Shown here piece by piece: positions 17,344 through 29,553 of a DNA stretch of 64,000 nt (the first letter of the stretch is position 1; each line of letters opens with the position of its first letter). The position numbers were made by a program, and so were the translations under genes. Source of the DNA: Catenuloplanes atrovinosus (GTDB taxonomy: Bacteria > Actinomycetota > Actinomycetes > Mycobacteriales > Micromonosporaceae); contig NZ_JAVDYB010000001.1 in assembly GCF_031458235.1 (NCBI RefSeq), positions 8,085,001 through 8,149,000 of the forward strand, written 5' to 3'. Under the pieces are notes generated by a model. That model was not told the origin of the DNA. It saw only the letters and a list, made by a program, of their open reading frames with translations, and ran no database searches.

Positions 17344-17361
17344 GCAACCGGCCGATAACCG
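17344..17361 (+). promoter_or_regulatory. Possible direct-repeat activator box
   Basis: GCAACCG-4 bp-ATAACCG, 46 bp before the next start. It resembles the 11-bp-period box seen at flgB and flbD, but the second half has two differences. The string GCCGATAA inside it also looks like a FliA -10 without a -35, so its meaning is open. Confidence 0.35.
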
Positions 17362-17406
17362 GATTACAGCGGACCGTCTACCCCCGGTCCGTGAAGGGAG
17401 ATCGAC

Positions 17407-18012
17407 ATGGGTTCCATCAGCAGCATCAGCGGTGGGGCGAACACCGCGTACGCCAACAGCGGCCGCGTCGAGCGCCGCGACCCCATGGCCACCGTCGCGA
17501 AGACGCTCGGCCTGGACAACAACACGCTCCGGGAGAAGATGCGGGAGGGCACCTCGCTGGCCGACATCGCGGAGACCCAGGGCGTCGCCCACGACGACCT
17601 CATCGCCGCGATCAAGGAGGGCCTGCCGGTCGACAAGGCCAACTCCCCGCAGGCCGCCGAACTGGCCGAGTCCCTGGCCAACGCCACGAACGCGGGCGCG
17701 CTGGCCGCGGCCGGCGGCGCGGGCGGACCGGGAGCGGGAGGCGCCGGCGCGGGCGGTTCCGGCGGTGGTCACGGTAGCGGCCCGGGCGGCGGGCTGGGCG
17801 GGCCCGGGCTGAGCGGCCCGCCACGCGCGACCACGGAGTCGGAGTCGCTCACCCGGATCAGCAACCTGCTGGAGATGTCCACGGACGAGGTCAGCAGCCA
17901 GGTGCACAGCGCCACCGACCTGCTCAACCTGGCCAGCTCCAAGGGCGTGACGACCGAGCAGCTGACCTCCGTCCTGCAGCGCAGCGGCAGCCTGGTCGAC
18001 GTCCGCGTCTGA
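17407..18012 (+). CDS. Small unrecognised protein with Gly-rich middle
   Basis: 201 residues. The N-terminal part (about 25-75) contains VAKTLGLDNNTLREKMREGTSLADIAETQGV, a short helix-turn pattern repeated loosely at the C-terminus (about 150-190, MSTDEVSSQVHSATDLLNLASSKGVTTEQLTSVL). Between them is a ~45-residue Gly/Ala-rich stretch. There is no signal peptide or membrane segment. I do not recognise a family by name; the repeats resemble short helical modules seen in actinobacterial hypothetical proteins. ATG at 17407 has GGGAG upstream. It is the last gene of the forward che block. Confidence 0.65.
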   Translation: MGSISSISGGANTAYANSGRVERRDPMATVAKTLGLDNNTLREKMREGTSLADIAETQGVAHDDLIAAIKEGLPVDKANSPQAAELAESLANATNAGALAAAGGAGGPGAGGAGAGGSGGGHGSGPGGGLGGPGLSGPPRATTESESLTRISNLLEMSTDEVSSQVHSATDLLNLASSKGVTTEQLTSVLQRSGSLVDVRV

Positions 18013-18025
18013 CCGGCGGGCACAC

Positions 18026-18064
18026 CCTTCGAGGCCCGGGACGTACCGTCCCGGGCCTCGAAGG
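18026..18064. terminator. Strong bidirectional terminator
   Basis: A perfect 17-bp stem (CCTTCGAGGCCCGGGAC and its complement) with a 5-nt loop. It separates the forward che block from the reverse symporter genes. Confidence 0.85.
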
Positions 18065-18074
18065 TTTCTCCGAA

Positions 18075-18341
18075 CTACTGCTCCTGAGCCGGGGACTCCG
18101 GGGTCTCGGCCGGGCGGAGCCACTGCCAGGCGAGGAACAGCAGGCCCAGTGCGAGCATGCCGAGGCCCATCCACAGGTTGATCCGGACGCCTTCGGCCTT
18201 GGCGATCTCCTCCTGGCCGTCGAAGACGCCGACGGCCGTGATGATGACGCCGTAGACGGTGAAGAGGCCGCCGATCACGCGGCGTACGTCGAACGTGCGG
18301 GCGGCCGCGGCGCGTTTCTGATCGAGTTCGTTGTCGGTCAT
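18075..18341 (-). CDS. Small two-helix membrane protein next to symporter
   Basis: 88 residues with two predicted membrane helices (about 22-42 and 57-76) joined by a short charged loop, and an acidic Pro-rich tail. Start ATG at 18341 (MTDNELDQKR). It follows the SSS symporter stop by 14 bp, so it is probably co-transcribed and may be an accessory subunit. I do not recognise a named family with certainty. Confidence 0.7.
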   Translation of the reverse strand: MTDNELDQKRAAAARTFDVRRVIGGLFTVYGVIITAVGVFDGQEEIAKAEGVRINLWMGLGMLALGLLFLAWQWLRPAETPESPAQEQ

Positions 18342-18355
18342 CGGGGGTCCCCCTG

Positions 18356-20008
18356 TCACCAGATCGGGATGTAGAGCAGCACGGACAGGGCCAGCGCGAT
18401 CACGCCGAGCAGGACCGGGGAGCGGTACCAGGCGGCGTCGCCGGCCAGGGCGTCGCTGGCGGCGCCGGTGCCCTGCAGGCCGTAGACCAGGCCGCGCAGG
18501 TCGTCCTCGGACTTCGGCCGGGTGAGCGGCGTGATGATCAGCGCGACCACCACCACGGTGACGAACGCGATGCCGGAGCCCCAGAAGCTCTCCTCCAGGT
18601 CGGAGCCGAACGGCAGCGTCCCGGCCTTGTAGAGCAGGTAGACCACGAACGACGCGATCGTGCCGAGCAGCAGCGACCAGAAGCCGGCCTGCGCGGTCAT
18701 CCGCTTCCAGAACATGCCCACGATGAACGTCGCGAACAGCGGCGCGTTGAACAGCGAGAACAGCGTCTGGATGTAGTTCATGATGTTGTTGAAGTCGGCC
18801 GCGATGAACGCGGTGCCGATGCCGATCAGCACGCCGCAGATCGTGGCGATCCGGCCCACCCGCAGGTAGTAGTCGTCGGACCGGTCCTTGCGGACGTAGG
18901 CCTGCCAGATGTCGTACGTGAAGACGGTGTTGAAGCCGCTGACGTTGGCGGCCATGCCGGCCATGAACGACGCGATCAGACCGGTGACCGCGACGCCCAG
19001 CACGCCGTTCGGCAGCAGGTCGCGCATGAGCAGCGGGATCGCGTTGTTGTACTGCAGCGCGCCGGACTCCGCGCCCAGCCCGGACACGGTCACCAGCGCG
19101 ATCAGCCCGGGCACCACCACGACGGCCGGGATCAGCAGCTTCGGGAACGCCGCGATGATCGGGGTACGCCGGGCCGCGCTCATGTTGCGGGCGCTCAGCG
19201 CGCGCTGCACCTCGGCGAAGTTCGTGGTCCAGTAGCCGAACGACAGCACGAAGCCGAGGCCGAACACGATGCCGATCCAGCTCGCGCCCAGCGGGTTGTC
19301 CGAGCCGCCGGTGTTCGCCCAGGTGTGCAGCCCGGCCTCGCCGAGCGTGCTGCCCCGGACCGCGTCCGCCAGGCCGTTCACGCCGCCGACCTTGACCAGG
19401 CCGATCACGGTGAGCGGGATCAGGCCGGCCAGGATCACGAAGAACTGCAGCACCTCGTTGTAGATCGCGGAGGTGAGGCCGCCGACCGTGATGTAGGCCA
19501 GCACGATCGCCGCACCGACCACGATGGACACCCACAGCGGCCAGCCGAGCAGCGCCTCCAGCACCAGCGCCAGCGCGAACAGGTTGACGCCCGCGATCAG
19601 CACCTGGGCGAGCGCGAAGCTCAGCGCGTTGAGCAGGTGCGTCGGCCGGTTGAAGCGCCGGAGCAGGAACTCCGGCACGCTGCGGACCTTGGAGCCGTAG
19701 TAGAAGGGCATCATCACGATGCCCAGGAACACCATCGCGGGTACGGCGCCGATCAGGTAGTAGTGCAGCGTCATCATGCCGTACTGCGCGCCGTTCGCGG
19801 CCATGCCGATGATCTCGAGCGCACCCAGATTGGCCGAGACGAACGCCAGGCCGGTCACCCAGGCCGGCAGCGAGCGGCCGGACAGGAAGAAGTCGACGCT
19901 GGTCTTGATGGCACGCCGGGCGGCGAAACCGACGCCCAGGACCGTGCCGAAGTACAGCACGAGAATCAGATAATCGATTACGCCAAGATCGAGTCTCAGC
20001 TCCTCCAC
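18356..20008 (-). CDS. Sodium:solute symporter (SSS family, SGLT-like)
   Basis: 550 residues with about 13-14 membrane helices. The family pattern is clear: FFLSGRSLPAWVTGLAFVSANLGALEIIGMAANGAQYG near the N-terminus, and YNEVLQFFVILAG and FGYWTTNFAEVQRALSARN in the core, which resemble SGLT-type sugar or inositol transporters. It uses the Na+ gradient to import a small solute; the substrate cannot be read from sequence. GTG start at 20008 with GGAGGTG upstream. Its small membrane neighbour probably belongs to the same transcript. Confidence 0.92.
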   Translation of the reverse strand: MEELRLDLGVIDYLILVLYFGTVLGVGFAARRAIKTSVDFFLSGRSLPAWVTGLAFVSANLGALEIIGMAANGAQYGMMTLHYYLIGAVPAMVFLGIVMMPFYYGSKVRSVPEFLLRRFNRPTHLLNALSFALAQVLIAGVNLFALALVLEALLGWPLWVSIVVGAAIVLAYITVGGLTSAIYNEVLQFFVILAGLIPLTVIGLVKVGGVNGLADAVRGSTLGEAGLHTWANTGGSDNPLGASWIGIVFGLGFVLSFGYWTTNFAEVQRALSARNMSAARRTPIIAAFPKLLIPAVVVVPGLIALVTVSGLGAESGALQYNNAIPLLMRDLLPNGVLGVAVTGLIASFMAGMAANVSGFNTVFTYDIWQAYVRKDRSDDYYLRVGRIATICGVLIGIGTAFIAADFNNIMNYIQTLFSLFNAPLFATFIVGMFWKRMTAQAGFWSLLLGTIASFVVYLLYKAGTLPFGSDLEESFWGSGIAFVTVVVVALIITPLTRPKSEDDLRGLVYGLQGTGAASDALAGDAAWYRSPVLLGVIALALSVLLYIPIW

Positions 20009-20158
20009 GGAACACCTCCCCGGGCCGGCCTGCGGTGCCGGTCGCCGGGACGTGGACTACCCCTCGGTAACGGTCGCCACACGCATGTGATCGTGTTGCG
20101 CACCACGTGCCAGTTGATCACCAGCCCGGTACGCTGCGATTGTGGAAAAGGGGGCCAA

Positions 20159-21586
20159 ATGGGACGCGGTCGTCGCCTGCTGATCCTCGCGATCTGCTGC
20201 CTCAGCCTGCTGATCGTCGGGCTGGACAACACGATCGTCCAGGTGGCGCTGCCGTCCATCCGGGCCGACCTGGGCGCGTCCGTCACCGGTCTGCAGTGGA
20301 CGGTCGACGCGTACACGCTGGTCCTGGCGAGTTTGCTCATGCTGGCCGGCTCGACCGCGGACCGCATCGGACGGCGCCGCGTGTTCCAGACCGGCCTGCT
20401 CGTCTTCGCGCTCGGCAGCCTGGCGTGCAGTCTCGCGCCCACCTTGGAGTGGCTGATCGCGGCGCGCGTGCTCCAGGCCGTCGGCGGCTCGATGCTCAAC
20501 CCGGTCGCCATGTCCATCATCACGAACACGTTCACCGACCCGCGCGAGCGCGCGCAGGCGATCGGCGTGTGGGGCGCGGTCAGCGGGCTCGGCATGGCGC
20601 TCGGTCCAGTGCTCGGCGGCGTCCTGATCCACAGCGTGGGCTGGGAGGCCATCTTCTGGATCAACATCCCGGTCGGCATCGCCGCGATCGTGCTGACCGC
20701 GGTCTACGTGCCCGAGTCCCGCGCCGAGCGCCCGCGCCGCGCCGACCCGGCCGGTCAGCTGCTGGTGCTGACGTTCCTGGCCACGCTCACGTTCGGCATC
20801 ATCGAGGGCCCGAACCTGGGCTGGGTCTCGCCCGCGATCCTCGGCGCGTTCGCCGCCGCCGCGCTCTCCCTCGCCGGGCTGCTGGTCTACCAGCCGCGGC
20901 GCGAGGAGCCCCTGCTCGACCTGCGCTTCTTCCGCAGCGCGCCGTTCTCCGGCGCGGTGCTCATCGCGATCAGCGGCTTCGCCGCGCTGGCCGGCATGCT
21001 GTTCCTCGGCACGCTCTACCTCCAGGAGGTACGCGGCCTGTCCGCGCTGCACGCCGGCCTCTGGATGCTGCCGATCGCGGCCGCCACCGTCGTCTTCTCG
21101 CCGATCGCCGGCCGCCTGGTCGGCGCGCGCGGCACCCGGCTGCCCCTGATCATCGCGGGCGTCGCGATGACCGCCGCCGGCGCGCTCCTCGCCGGCTTCA
21201 CCGCGTCCACGCCGCTGGCCTGGATTCTGCTGCCGTACGCGCTGTTCGGCCTCGGCTTCGGCATGCTCAACACGCCGATCACGAACACCGCGGTCTCCGG
21301 CATGCCGCGCGCCCAGGCCGGCCTGGCCGCCTCGGTCGCCTCCACCAGCCGCCAGGTCGGCCAGTCCCTCGGCGTCGCCGTCATCGGCGCCGTGGTCGTC
21401 ACCGGCCTGGGCAACGCCACCGGCGCCGGCCTGGCCGCCGACTTCCCCGCCGCCAGCCGCCCCGGCTTCCTCCTGGTCGCCGCCGCCGGTCTCGTCGTCC
21501 TCCTGGTCGGCCTCGCCACCACCACGTCCCGCGCCCGCGCCACCGCCGACCGCGTCGCCGCCGCCCTGAACCCCGCCCGCGCCTGA
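20159..21586 (+). CDS. MFS drug exporter, DHA2 (14-helix, EmrB/QacA) family
   Basis: 475 residues, about 14 membrane helices. Motif A variant ADRIGRRRVFQTG follows the second helix, and the DHA2 signature LDNTIVQVALPSIRADLG is in helix 1. This family exports drugs or metabolites using the proton gradient. The ATG at 20159 follows GGAAAAGGGGG; the much longer open frame upstream is antisense to the symporter and is not used. No TetR- or MarR-type regulator is adjacent; the closest regulator is the HxlR gene 250 bp downstream, on the other strand. Confidence 0.92.
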   Translation: MGRGRRLLILAICCLSLLIVGLDNTIVQVALPSIRADLGASVTGLQWTVDAYTLVLASLLMLAGSTADRIGRRRVFQTGLLVFALGSLACSLAPTLEWLIAARVLQAVGGSMLNPVAMSIITNTFTDPRERAQAIGVWGAVSGLGMALGPVLGGVLIHSVGWEAIFWINIPVGIAAIVLTAVYVPESRAERPRRADPAGQLLVLTFLATLTFGIIEGPNLGWVSPAILGAFAAAALSLAGLLVYQPRREEPLLDLRFFRSAPFSGAVLIAISGFAALAGMLFLGTLYLQEVRGLSALHAGLWMLPIAAATVVFSPIAGRLVGARGTRLPLIIAGVAMTAAGALLAGFTASTPLAWILLPYALFGLGFGMLNTPITNTAVSGMPRAQAGLAASVASTSRQVGQSLGVAVIGAVVVTGLGNATGAGLAADFPAASRPGFLLVAAAGLVVLLVGLATTTSRARATADRVAAALNPARA

Positions 21587-21682
21587 CCGGCCTCCCGCCA
21601 TCGACGCGGTGGCCGGAAGCCGTGCGATCCCGCGTCGTTCGCTTCCCGTACGGTGCACGGCCGCACGCCGCTCCTCGGCGGC

Positions 21683-21780
21683 TTTGCTCTGCTTACATCG
21701 ACGAACCAGCCCAAAGCCGCCGTCGGCGGCGCGCGAGTGGCGCCCGGCTTGGGCCGATTCGGTCAGGTAAGCAGAGCAAA
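21683..21780. repeat. 98-bp element bounded by inverted TTTGCTCTGCTTAC copies
   Basis: The left end TTTGCTCTGCTTAC (21683-21696) and the right end CAGGTAAGCAGAGCAAA (21764-21780) are inverted copies of the same sequence, flanking a GC-rich core. The same sequence recurs at 30.9 kb and 60.9 kb. It lies in the gap between the MFS and HxlR genes and shows no coding signal. Confidence 0.8.
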
Positions 21781-21833
21781 GGCGGGTGGTACGGGAGTCA
21801 GGCCGGATGCGGCATGGGAATGTCGCGGCACGG

Positions 21834-22202
21834 CTACGCGGCGGTGGTGGGGAACCGGTGGATGTTGTCCTCGACCCAGGTGCGCAGCAGCGCGAGCGGA
21901 GCGCAGGCGTCGCGGCCGAGGTCGGTCAGGGAGTACTCGACGTGCAGCGGCACGGCGGGGTAGACCGTGCGGTCGACCAGGCCGTGCGCCTCCAGGCCGC
22001 GCAGCGTGTGGGTGAGCACCTTCGGGCTGACACCCTGGAGGCGGTCGCGGAGCGCGCCGAAGCGCTGCGGGCCGTCCTCCAGCGCGCCGAGCGCGAGCGC
22101 GCTCCACTTGTTGGCGAGCAGGTCCAGCATGTCCCGGCAGGGGCAGGCGGCGGAGTACACGTCGCGAGGGCCGCAGGTGTCGGCGAGGGGCTTGACACGC
22201 AT
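21834..22202 (-). CDS. HxlR-family transcriptional regulator
   Basis: A 122-residue winged-helix regulator. CPCRDMLDLLANKWSALALGALEDGPQRFGALRDRLQGVSPKVLTHTLRGLEAHGLVDR is the HxlR DNA-binding core. CPC places a cysteine just before helix 1, as in redox- or electrophile-sensing members (HypR, QorR, YodB). It is divergent from a quinone-oxidoreductase-like gene, and two GGTAACCA repeats lie between them. That pairing suggests it controls the neighbour in response to quinones or oxidants. ATG at 22202 with little Shine-Dalgarno; leaderless translation is possible. Confidence 0.9.
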   Translation of the reverse strand: MRVKPLADTCGPRDVYSAACPCRDMLDLLANKWSALALGALEDGPQRFGALRDRLQGVSPKVLTHTLRGLEAHGLVDRTVYPAVPLHVEYSLTDLGRDACAPLALLRTWVEDNIHRFPTTAA

Positions 22203-22239
22203 GGCGACCAGGATAGTTCCCGCAGGGTAGTAGTTTCCT

Positions 22240-22272
22240 AGCGGTAACCAATGGCCATTGACGGTAACCACT
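22240..22272. promoter_or_regulatory. Putative HxlR operator
   Basis: Two direct GGTAACCA copies 22 bp apart (start to start) flank the palindrome AATGGCCATT, in the gap between the divergent HxlR and oxidoreductase genes. Confidence 0.6.
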
Positions 22273-22295
22273 ATCCCGGGGATACCGTCCGGCTC

Positions 22296-23309
22296 ATGAG
22301 CGAAACGATGCGCGCGGTCGCGTACCGCAGGAGTCTGCCGATCGACCACCCGGAGAGCCTGGTCGACGTGGAACTGCCGGTGCCCGAGCCGCGCGGCCAC
22401 GACCTGCTGGTGCGGGTGCACGCGGTCTCGGTCAACCCGGTCGACACGAAGGTGCGGCGCGGCGGCGACCCGCGGGACGGCCTCCGCGTGCTGGGCTTCG
22501 ACGCGTCCGGTGTGGTGGTCGCGGCGGGACCGGACGTGACCCGGTTCGCGGCCGGCGACGAGGTCTTCTACGCCGGCTCGATCGGCCGGTCCGGCAGCGA
22601 CGCGGAGCTGCACCTGGTGGACGAGCGGATCGCCGGGCCGAAGCCGGCCACGCTGACCCACGCGGAGGCGGCGGCGCTGCCGCTCACCTCGATCACGGCC
22701 TGGGAGGCGCTGTTCGAGAAGCTGCGGGTGACCCGGTCGAGCACCGGCACGCTGCTGGTGGTGGGCGGGGCCGGTGGCGTCGGCTCGATGGTGATCCAGC
22801 TGGCCCGGCGGCTGACCGGGCTCACCGTGATCGCCACCGCGTCCCGGCCGGAGTCGCGCGACTGGGCGCTGCGGATGGGCGCGCACCACGTGATCGACCA
22901 CCGCGGCGGGCTGGCCGACGCGACGCTCGCGGTGGTGCCGGACGGGGTGGACCTGGTGTTCACCGCGTTCTCCGAGGCGGCGCCGATCGGCGAGTACGAG
23001 CGGCTGACCGCGCCGTTCGGGCAGATCGTGGCGATCGACGACCCGGAGACGCTGGACGTGGCGGTGCTGAAGCCGAAGAGCATCAGCTGGCACTGGGAGC
23101 TGATGTTCACCAAGCCGCTGCGCCTGCCGGACGACGACTCGCAGCACCGGCTGCTGGGCGAGGTGTCCCGGCTGGTCGACGCGGGTGAGCTGCGCAGCAC
23201 GATCACCGAGGAACTCGCCCCGATCGGCGCGGAGGCGCTGCGGAAGGCGCACGCGCTGGTCGAGTCCGGCACCGTCATCGGCAAGGTGGTCGTGTCCGGC
23301 GGGTGGTGA
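22296..23309 (+). CDS. Zinc-type alcohol dehydrogenase-like / quinone oxidoreductase family protein
   Basis: A 337-residue MDR-superfamily enzyme. The GroES-like N-terminal half (VSVNPVDTKVRRG, GFDASGVV) is followed by a Rossmann domain with VVGGAGGVGSMVIQLARRL, which binds NADPH. The structural and catalytic zinc cysteines of true alcohol dehydrogenases are absent, as in quinone reductases. A likely reaction is NADPH-dependent reduction of quinones or enones. The ATG at 22296 (MSETMRAVAYRR) is chosen over the upstream ATG, which lies in the operator region. It is divergent from the HxlR gene. Confidence 0.87.
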   Translation: MSETMRAVAYRRSLPIDHPESLVDVELPVPEPRGHDLLVRVHAVSVNPVDTKVRRGGDPRDGLRVLGFDASGVVVAAGPDVTRFAAGDEVFYAGSIGRSGSDAELHLVDERIAGPKPATLTHAEAAALPLTSITAWEALFEKLRVTRSSTGTLLVVGGAGGVGSMVIQLARRLTGLTVIATASRPESRDWALRMGAHHVIDHRGGLADATLAVVPDGVDLVFTAFSEAAPIGEYERLTAPFGQIVAIDDPETLDVAVLKPKSISWHWELMFTKPLRLPDDDSQHRLLGEVSRLVDAGELRSTITEELAPIGAEALRKAHALVESGTVIGKVVVSGGW

Positions 23310-23317
23310 GACCACGA

Positions 23318-23347
23318 AGGGGCCGGCCGTGGGCACGGCCGGCCCCT
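23318..23347. terminator. Bidirectional terminator
   Basis: Perfect stem AGGGGCCGGCCGTG / CACGGCCGGCCCCT with a 2-nt loop, between two convergent genes. Confidence 0.8.
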
Positions 23348-23364
23348 CATTCACGACGTGGCGG

Positions 23365-26304
<2,940 letters not shown>

Positions 26305-26327
<23 letters not shown>

Positions 26328-28356
26328 CGTTCACCACCCCCATGGTCTCGATCTGCGCGGTCGAACCGGCGATCTCGGAGTAGGACATGACCGCGGTCTT
26401 GCGCCCACCGGCCCGCAACAGCCGGTGCAGCGGCGGCCGCAGCTGCGGGGAGCAGGCCAGCACCGGGTTCGCGCCCTGCTGCTCCGCGTTCTCGGCATGC
26501 ATGCCGATCTGGTTCACCACGTTCTCGGCGAGCGCCGCGTCCAGCGCCAGGAACAGCCCGTTCTCGCTCGGCCGCAGCGACTCGAGCATGGCGTGCTCCA
26601 ACTGCGGGTCGAGCGTGATCACGGTGAGCGTGCCGCTCGTGGTGAACTGCTGCGCGATCGCCGGTCCGAGCGCGGCCCGGGCCGCCTCGACCAGGCCGTC
26701 GTGGTCGGTGGAGACCTTCGCGCGCAGCGACAGCGCCTCGAAGATGCGCACCAGGTCGCGGATGGCCACCCCCTCGTCCAGCAGCGACTGGAGCACGCGC
26801 TGGATCTGGCCGAGGCTGAGCAGCGACGGCGTCAGCTCCTCGACCACCACCGGGTGGGTGCGCTTGACGGTCTCGACCAGCGCGCGGACGTCCTCGCGGC
26901 CGAGCAGCCGGCTCGCGTTGGTGCGGACCACCTCGGCCAGGTGCGTGATGATCACCGAGGCGCGGTCGACCACGGTCGCGCCGGCCAGCTCCGCCTGGTA
27001 GTGCAGTTCGGCCGGGACCCACTTGCCGGCCAGCCCGAACACCGGCTCCACGCCGGCCCGGCCGGGCAGCGCGGAGAGGCCGTCGCCGATCGCGAGCACG
27101 GTGCCGGGCGGTGCCTGGCCGCGGCCGGTCTCCACGCCGCTGATCCGGATCGCGTACCCGGAGAGCGGCAATTCAAGATCATCGCGGGTGCGGACCGGGG
27201 GCATCACCACGCCGAGCTCCAGAGCGATCTTGCGGCGCAGCGCGCGGACCCGGTCCAGCAGGTCGCCGCCGGTCGGGTCGACCAGGTCCACCAGGTCGGG
27301 GGAGAGGGCCAGCTCCAGCGGGTCGACCCGCATCTCACCCATGATCGACTCGGTGGTGTCCGGGTTGACGGCCGCGGCGGCCGTACCGTCGGCCGCCTCG
27401 CCCGGCGCCGGCTCCTCCACCGGCGGCTTGAGCCGGGTGGACGCGAACAGCACCAGGCCGCCGACCAGCAGGAACGGCAGCTTCGGCAGGCCCGGGATCA
27501 CGCAGAGCGCCAGCGCGGCGCCGCCGCCGATCTGCAGCGCCAGCTTGTGCTGGCTGAGCTGCTTGGTGACGCTGCTGCCCATGTCGCCCTCGGTGGCCGA
27601 CCGGGTCACGATCAGACCGGTCGCCACCGACAGCAGCAGCGCCGGGATCTGCGACACCAGGCCGTCGCCGATGCTGAGCAGGCTGTACGTCTCGATCGCC
27701 TCGACCGGCGCCATGCCCTTCTGCAGCATGCCGACGCCGAAGCCGCCGATCAGGTTGATCAGCGTGATGATGATGGCCGCGATCGCGTCGCCCTTCACGA
27801 ACTTCGAGGCACCGTCCATCGCGCCGTAGAAGTCGGCCTCCGCGGAGACCTCGGAGCGCCGCTTCCGCGCCTCCGGCTCGTCGATCAGGCCCGCGTTCAG
27901 GTCCGCGTCGATCGCCATCTGCTTGCCCGGCATCGCGTCCAGCGTGAACCGGGCGCCGACCTCCGCGACCCGCTCCGCGCCCTTGGTCACCACGACCATC
28001 TGCACGATCACCAGGATGGTGAAGATGACCAGGCCGACGATGAGCGAGCCGCCGACCACGAAGTGACCGAACGCCTCGATCACCTTGCCGGCGAAGCCGT
28101 CCATCAGCACCAGCCGGGTCGCGCTGATGTTCAGCGCCAGCCGGAACAGCGTGAAGATCAGGAGTAGCGCCGGGAAGATCGAGAACTCCAGCGGCTTCTG
28201 GACGAACATGCTGACCAGGACGATCAGCAGCGCGCCGGTGATGTTCAGCGCGATCAGCATGTCCAGCAGCAGCGTCGGCAGCGGCACCACCATCATCACG
28301 ATGATGGCGATGACCCCGATCGGTACGGCCAACTGGCCCATCAGCCTGGTGTTCAC
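26305..28356 (-). CDS. flhA: Flagellar export gate protein FlhA
   Basis: 683 residues. The N-terminal half carries about eight membrane helices and the FHIPEP-family core (NITGALLIVLVSMFV, FPALLLIFTLFRLALNISATR, DADLNAGLID). The C-terminal ~330 residues form the cytoplasmic substrate-docking ring. It couples proton flow to export of flagellar subunits together with FlhB, FliP, FliQ and FliR. I prefer GTG at 28356 because GGAAGG lies just upstream; GTG at 28368 would add four residues. Confidence 0.95.
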
Positions 28357-28462
28357 GGCACCTTCCACGGGTGAGGGAATGTTCCCGGGCTGGTCCGTGC
28401 CCCTTGCCGAAGGTGCCGTCCTGGCGACGTTCCGATCGGCCGGTACGCGCGGAAGTTGAGCG

Positions 28463-29536
28463 TTATGCCGCCAGGCGGTGCGTGCCGGCCGCGGAGCCGC
28501 GGGACTTCAGGCTCATCACGAACGCCAGCACCTTGGCCACCGCGCCGTAGAACTCGGCCGGGATCTCGGTGCCGATCTCGCAGCTGCCGTAGAGCGCGCG
28601 GGCCAGCGGCACGTCCTGGATCATCGGGATGCGGTTCTCGGTGGCCAGGTCGCGGATCTTCTGCGCCACGTTGCCCTGCCCCTTGGCGATCACCCGGGGC
28701 GCGCCCTTCTCCGGCTCGTACCGCAGCGCGACCGCCACGTGCGTCGGGTTGACCAGCACCACGTCCGCCTTCGGCACGTCCGACATCATCCGGTTGCGCG
28801 CCATCGCGTGCTGCCGCGCCCGGATCTGCCCCTTGACGTGCGGGTCACCCTCGGTCTTCTTGTACTCCTCCTTCACCTCCTGCTTCGACATCTTCAGCTG
28901 TTTCATGGTGCGCATCTTCACGACGAAGTAGTCGGCCGCGGCCATCACCAGGCCGGCCAGCGCGGCCGTACGGATCAGCGCGATCGTCGCGTCCTTGACC
29001 ATGTCCAGCAGCACCGCGAGCGGCAGGTTGCCGGCCGTCATCAGCGACGGGATCAGGTCCTTGATCTGGAAGTACAGCACGGCGCCCAGCACCAGCGTCT
29101 TGACCAGCGCCTTGACGCCCTCCCAGAGCGCCTGCATACCGACGATCCGTTTGAAGCCCTGCAGCGGGTTGAGCCGGGAGAACTTCGGCATCAGCAGCTT
29201 GGTGGCGACGTGGATGCCGCCCTGCGCACCGGAGCCGGCGATGCCGATCAGCATCATCGAGACCGCGAGCGGCGCCACCGCGTACGCCGAGCCCAGCAGC
29301 CCGTCCCGGAACATGTTCAGCGCGGTGCCCACGTCCGGGTCGGTCATCACGTCCGGCACCCGCATCAGCGCCTCGCGCGACTTCTCGACCGCCTTCTCGA
29401 GCGTCATCGGCACCAGCACGCTGGCGGCCGCGATCCCGGCCCAGGCGCCCAGGTCGGGCGTCTTGCCGATCTGGCCCTCCTCGCGGGCCTTCTTGAGTTT
29501 CTGCGGTGTGGGTTTCTCGGTCTTCTCGCCGCTCAC
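28463..29536 (-). CDS. flhB: Flagellar export protein FlhB
   Basis: 357 residues: four membrane helices and a cytoplasmic C-terminal domain with the self-cleaving NPTH motif at residues 263-266 (VLVNPTHVAVALRY). Cleavage between N and P switches export from rod/hook to filament substrates. The N-terminal GEKTEKPTPQKLKKAREEGQI is the classic FlhB start. fliR lies 17 bp upstream in transcription, flhA 106 bp downstream. Confidence 0.96.
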   Translation of the reverse strand: MSGEKTEKPTPQKLKKAREEGQIGKTPDLGAWAGIAAASVLVPMTLEKAVEKSREALMRVPDVMTDPDVGTALNMFRDGLLGSAYAVAPLAVSMMLIGIAGSGAQGGIHVATKLLMPKFSRLNPLQGFKRIVGMQALWEGVKALVKTLVLGAVLYFQIKDLIPSLMTAGNLPLAVLLDMVKDATIALIRTAALAGLVMAAADYFVVKMRTMKQLKMSKQEVKEEYKKTEGDPHVKGQIRARQHAMARNRMMSDVPKADVVLVNPTHVAVALRYEPEKGAPRVIAKGQGNVAQKIRDLATENRIPMIQDVPLARALYGSCEIGTEIPAEFYGAVAKVLAFVMSLKSRGSAAGTHRLAA

Positions 29537-29553
29537 GTCTCACCCCCCACGGC

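Noticed and set aside
17351-17358. Perfect GCCGATAA as a FliA -10 element
   Set aside because: No CTCA-like -35 lies 15 bp upstream; the string is better explained as part of the GCAACCG-type repeat.
16336-18174. 612-residue reverse frame across the end of the che block
   Set aside because: Overlaps four well-supported forward genes and shows no family motif.
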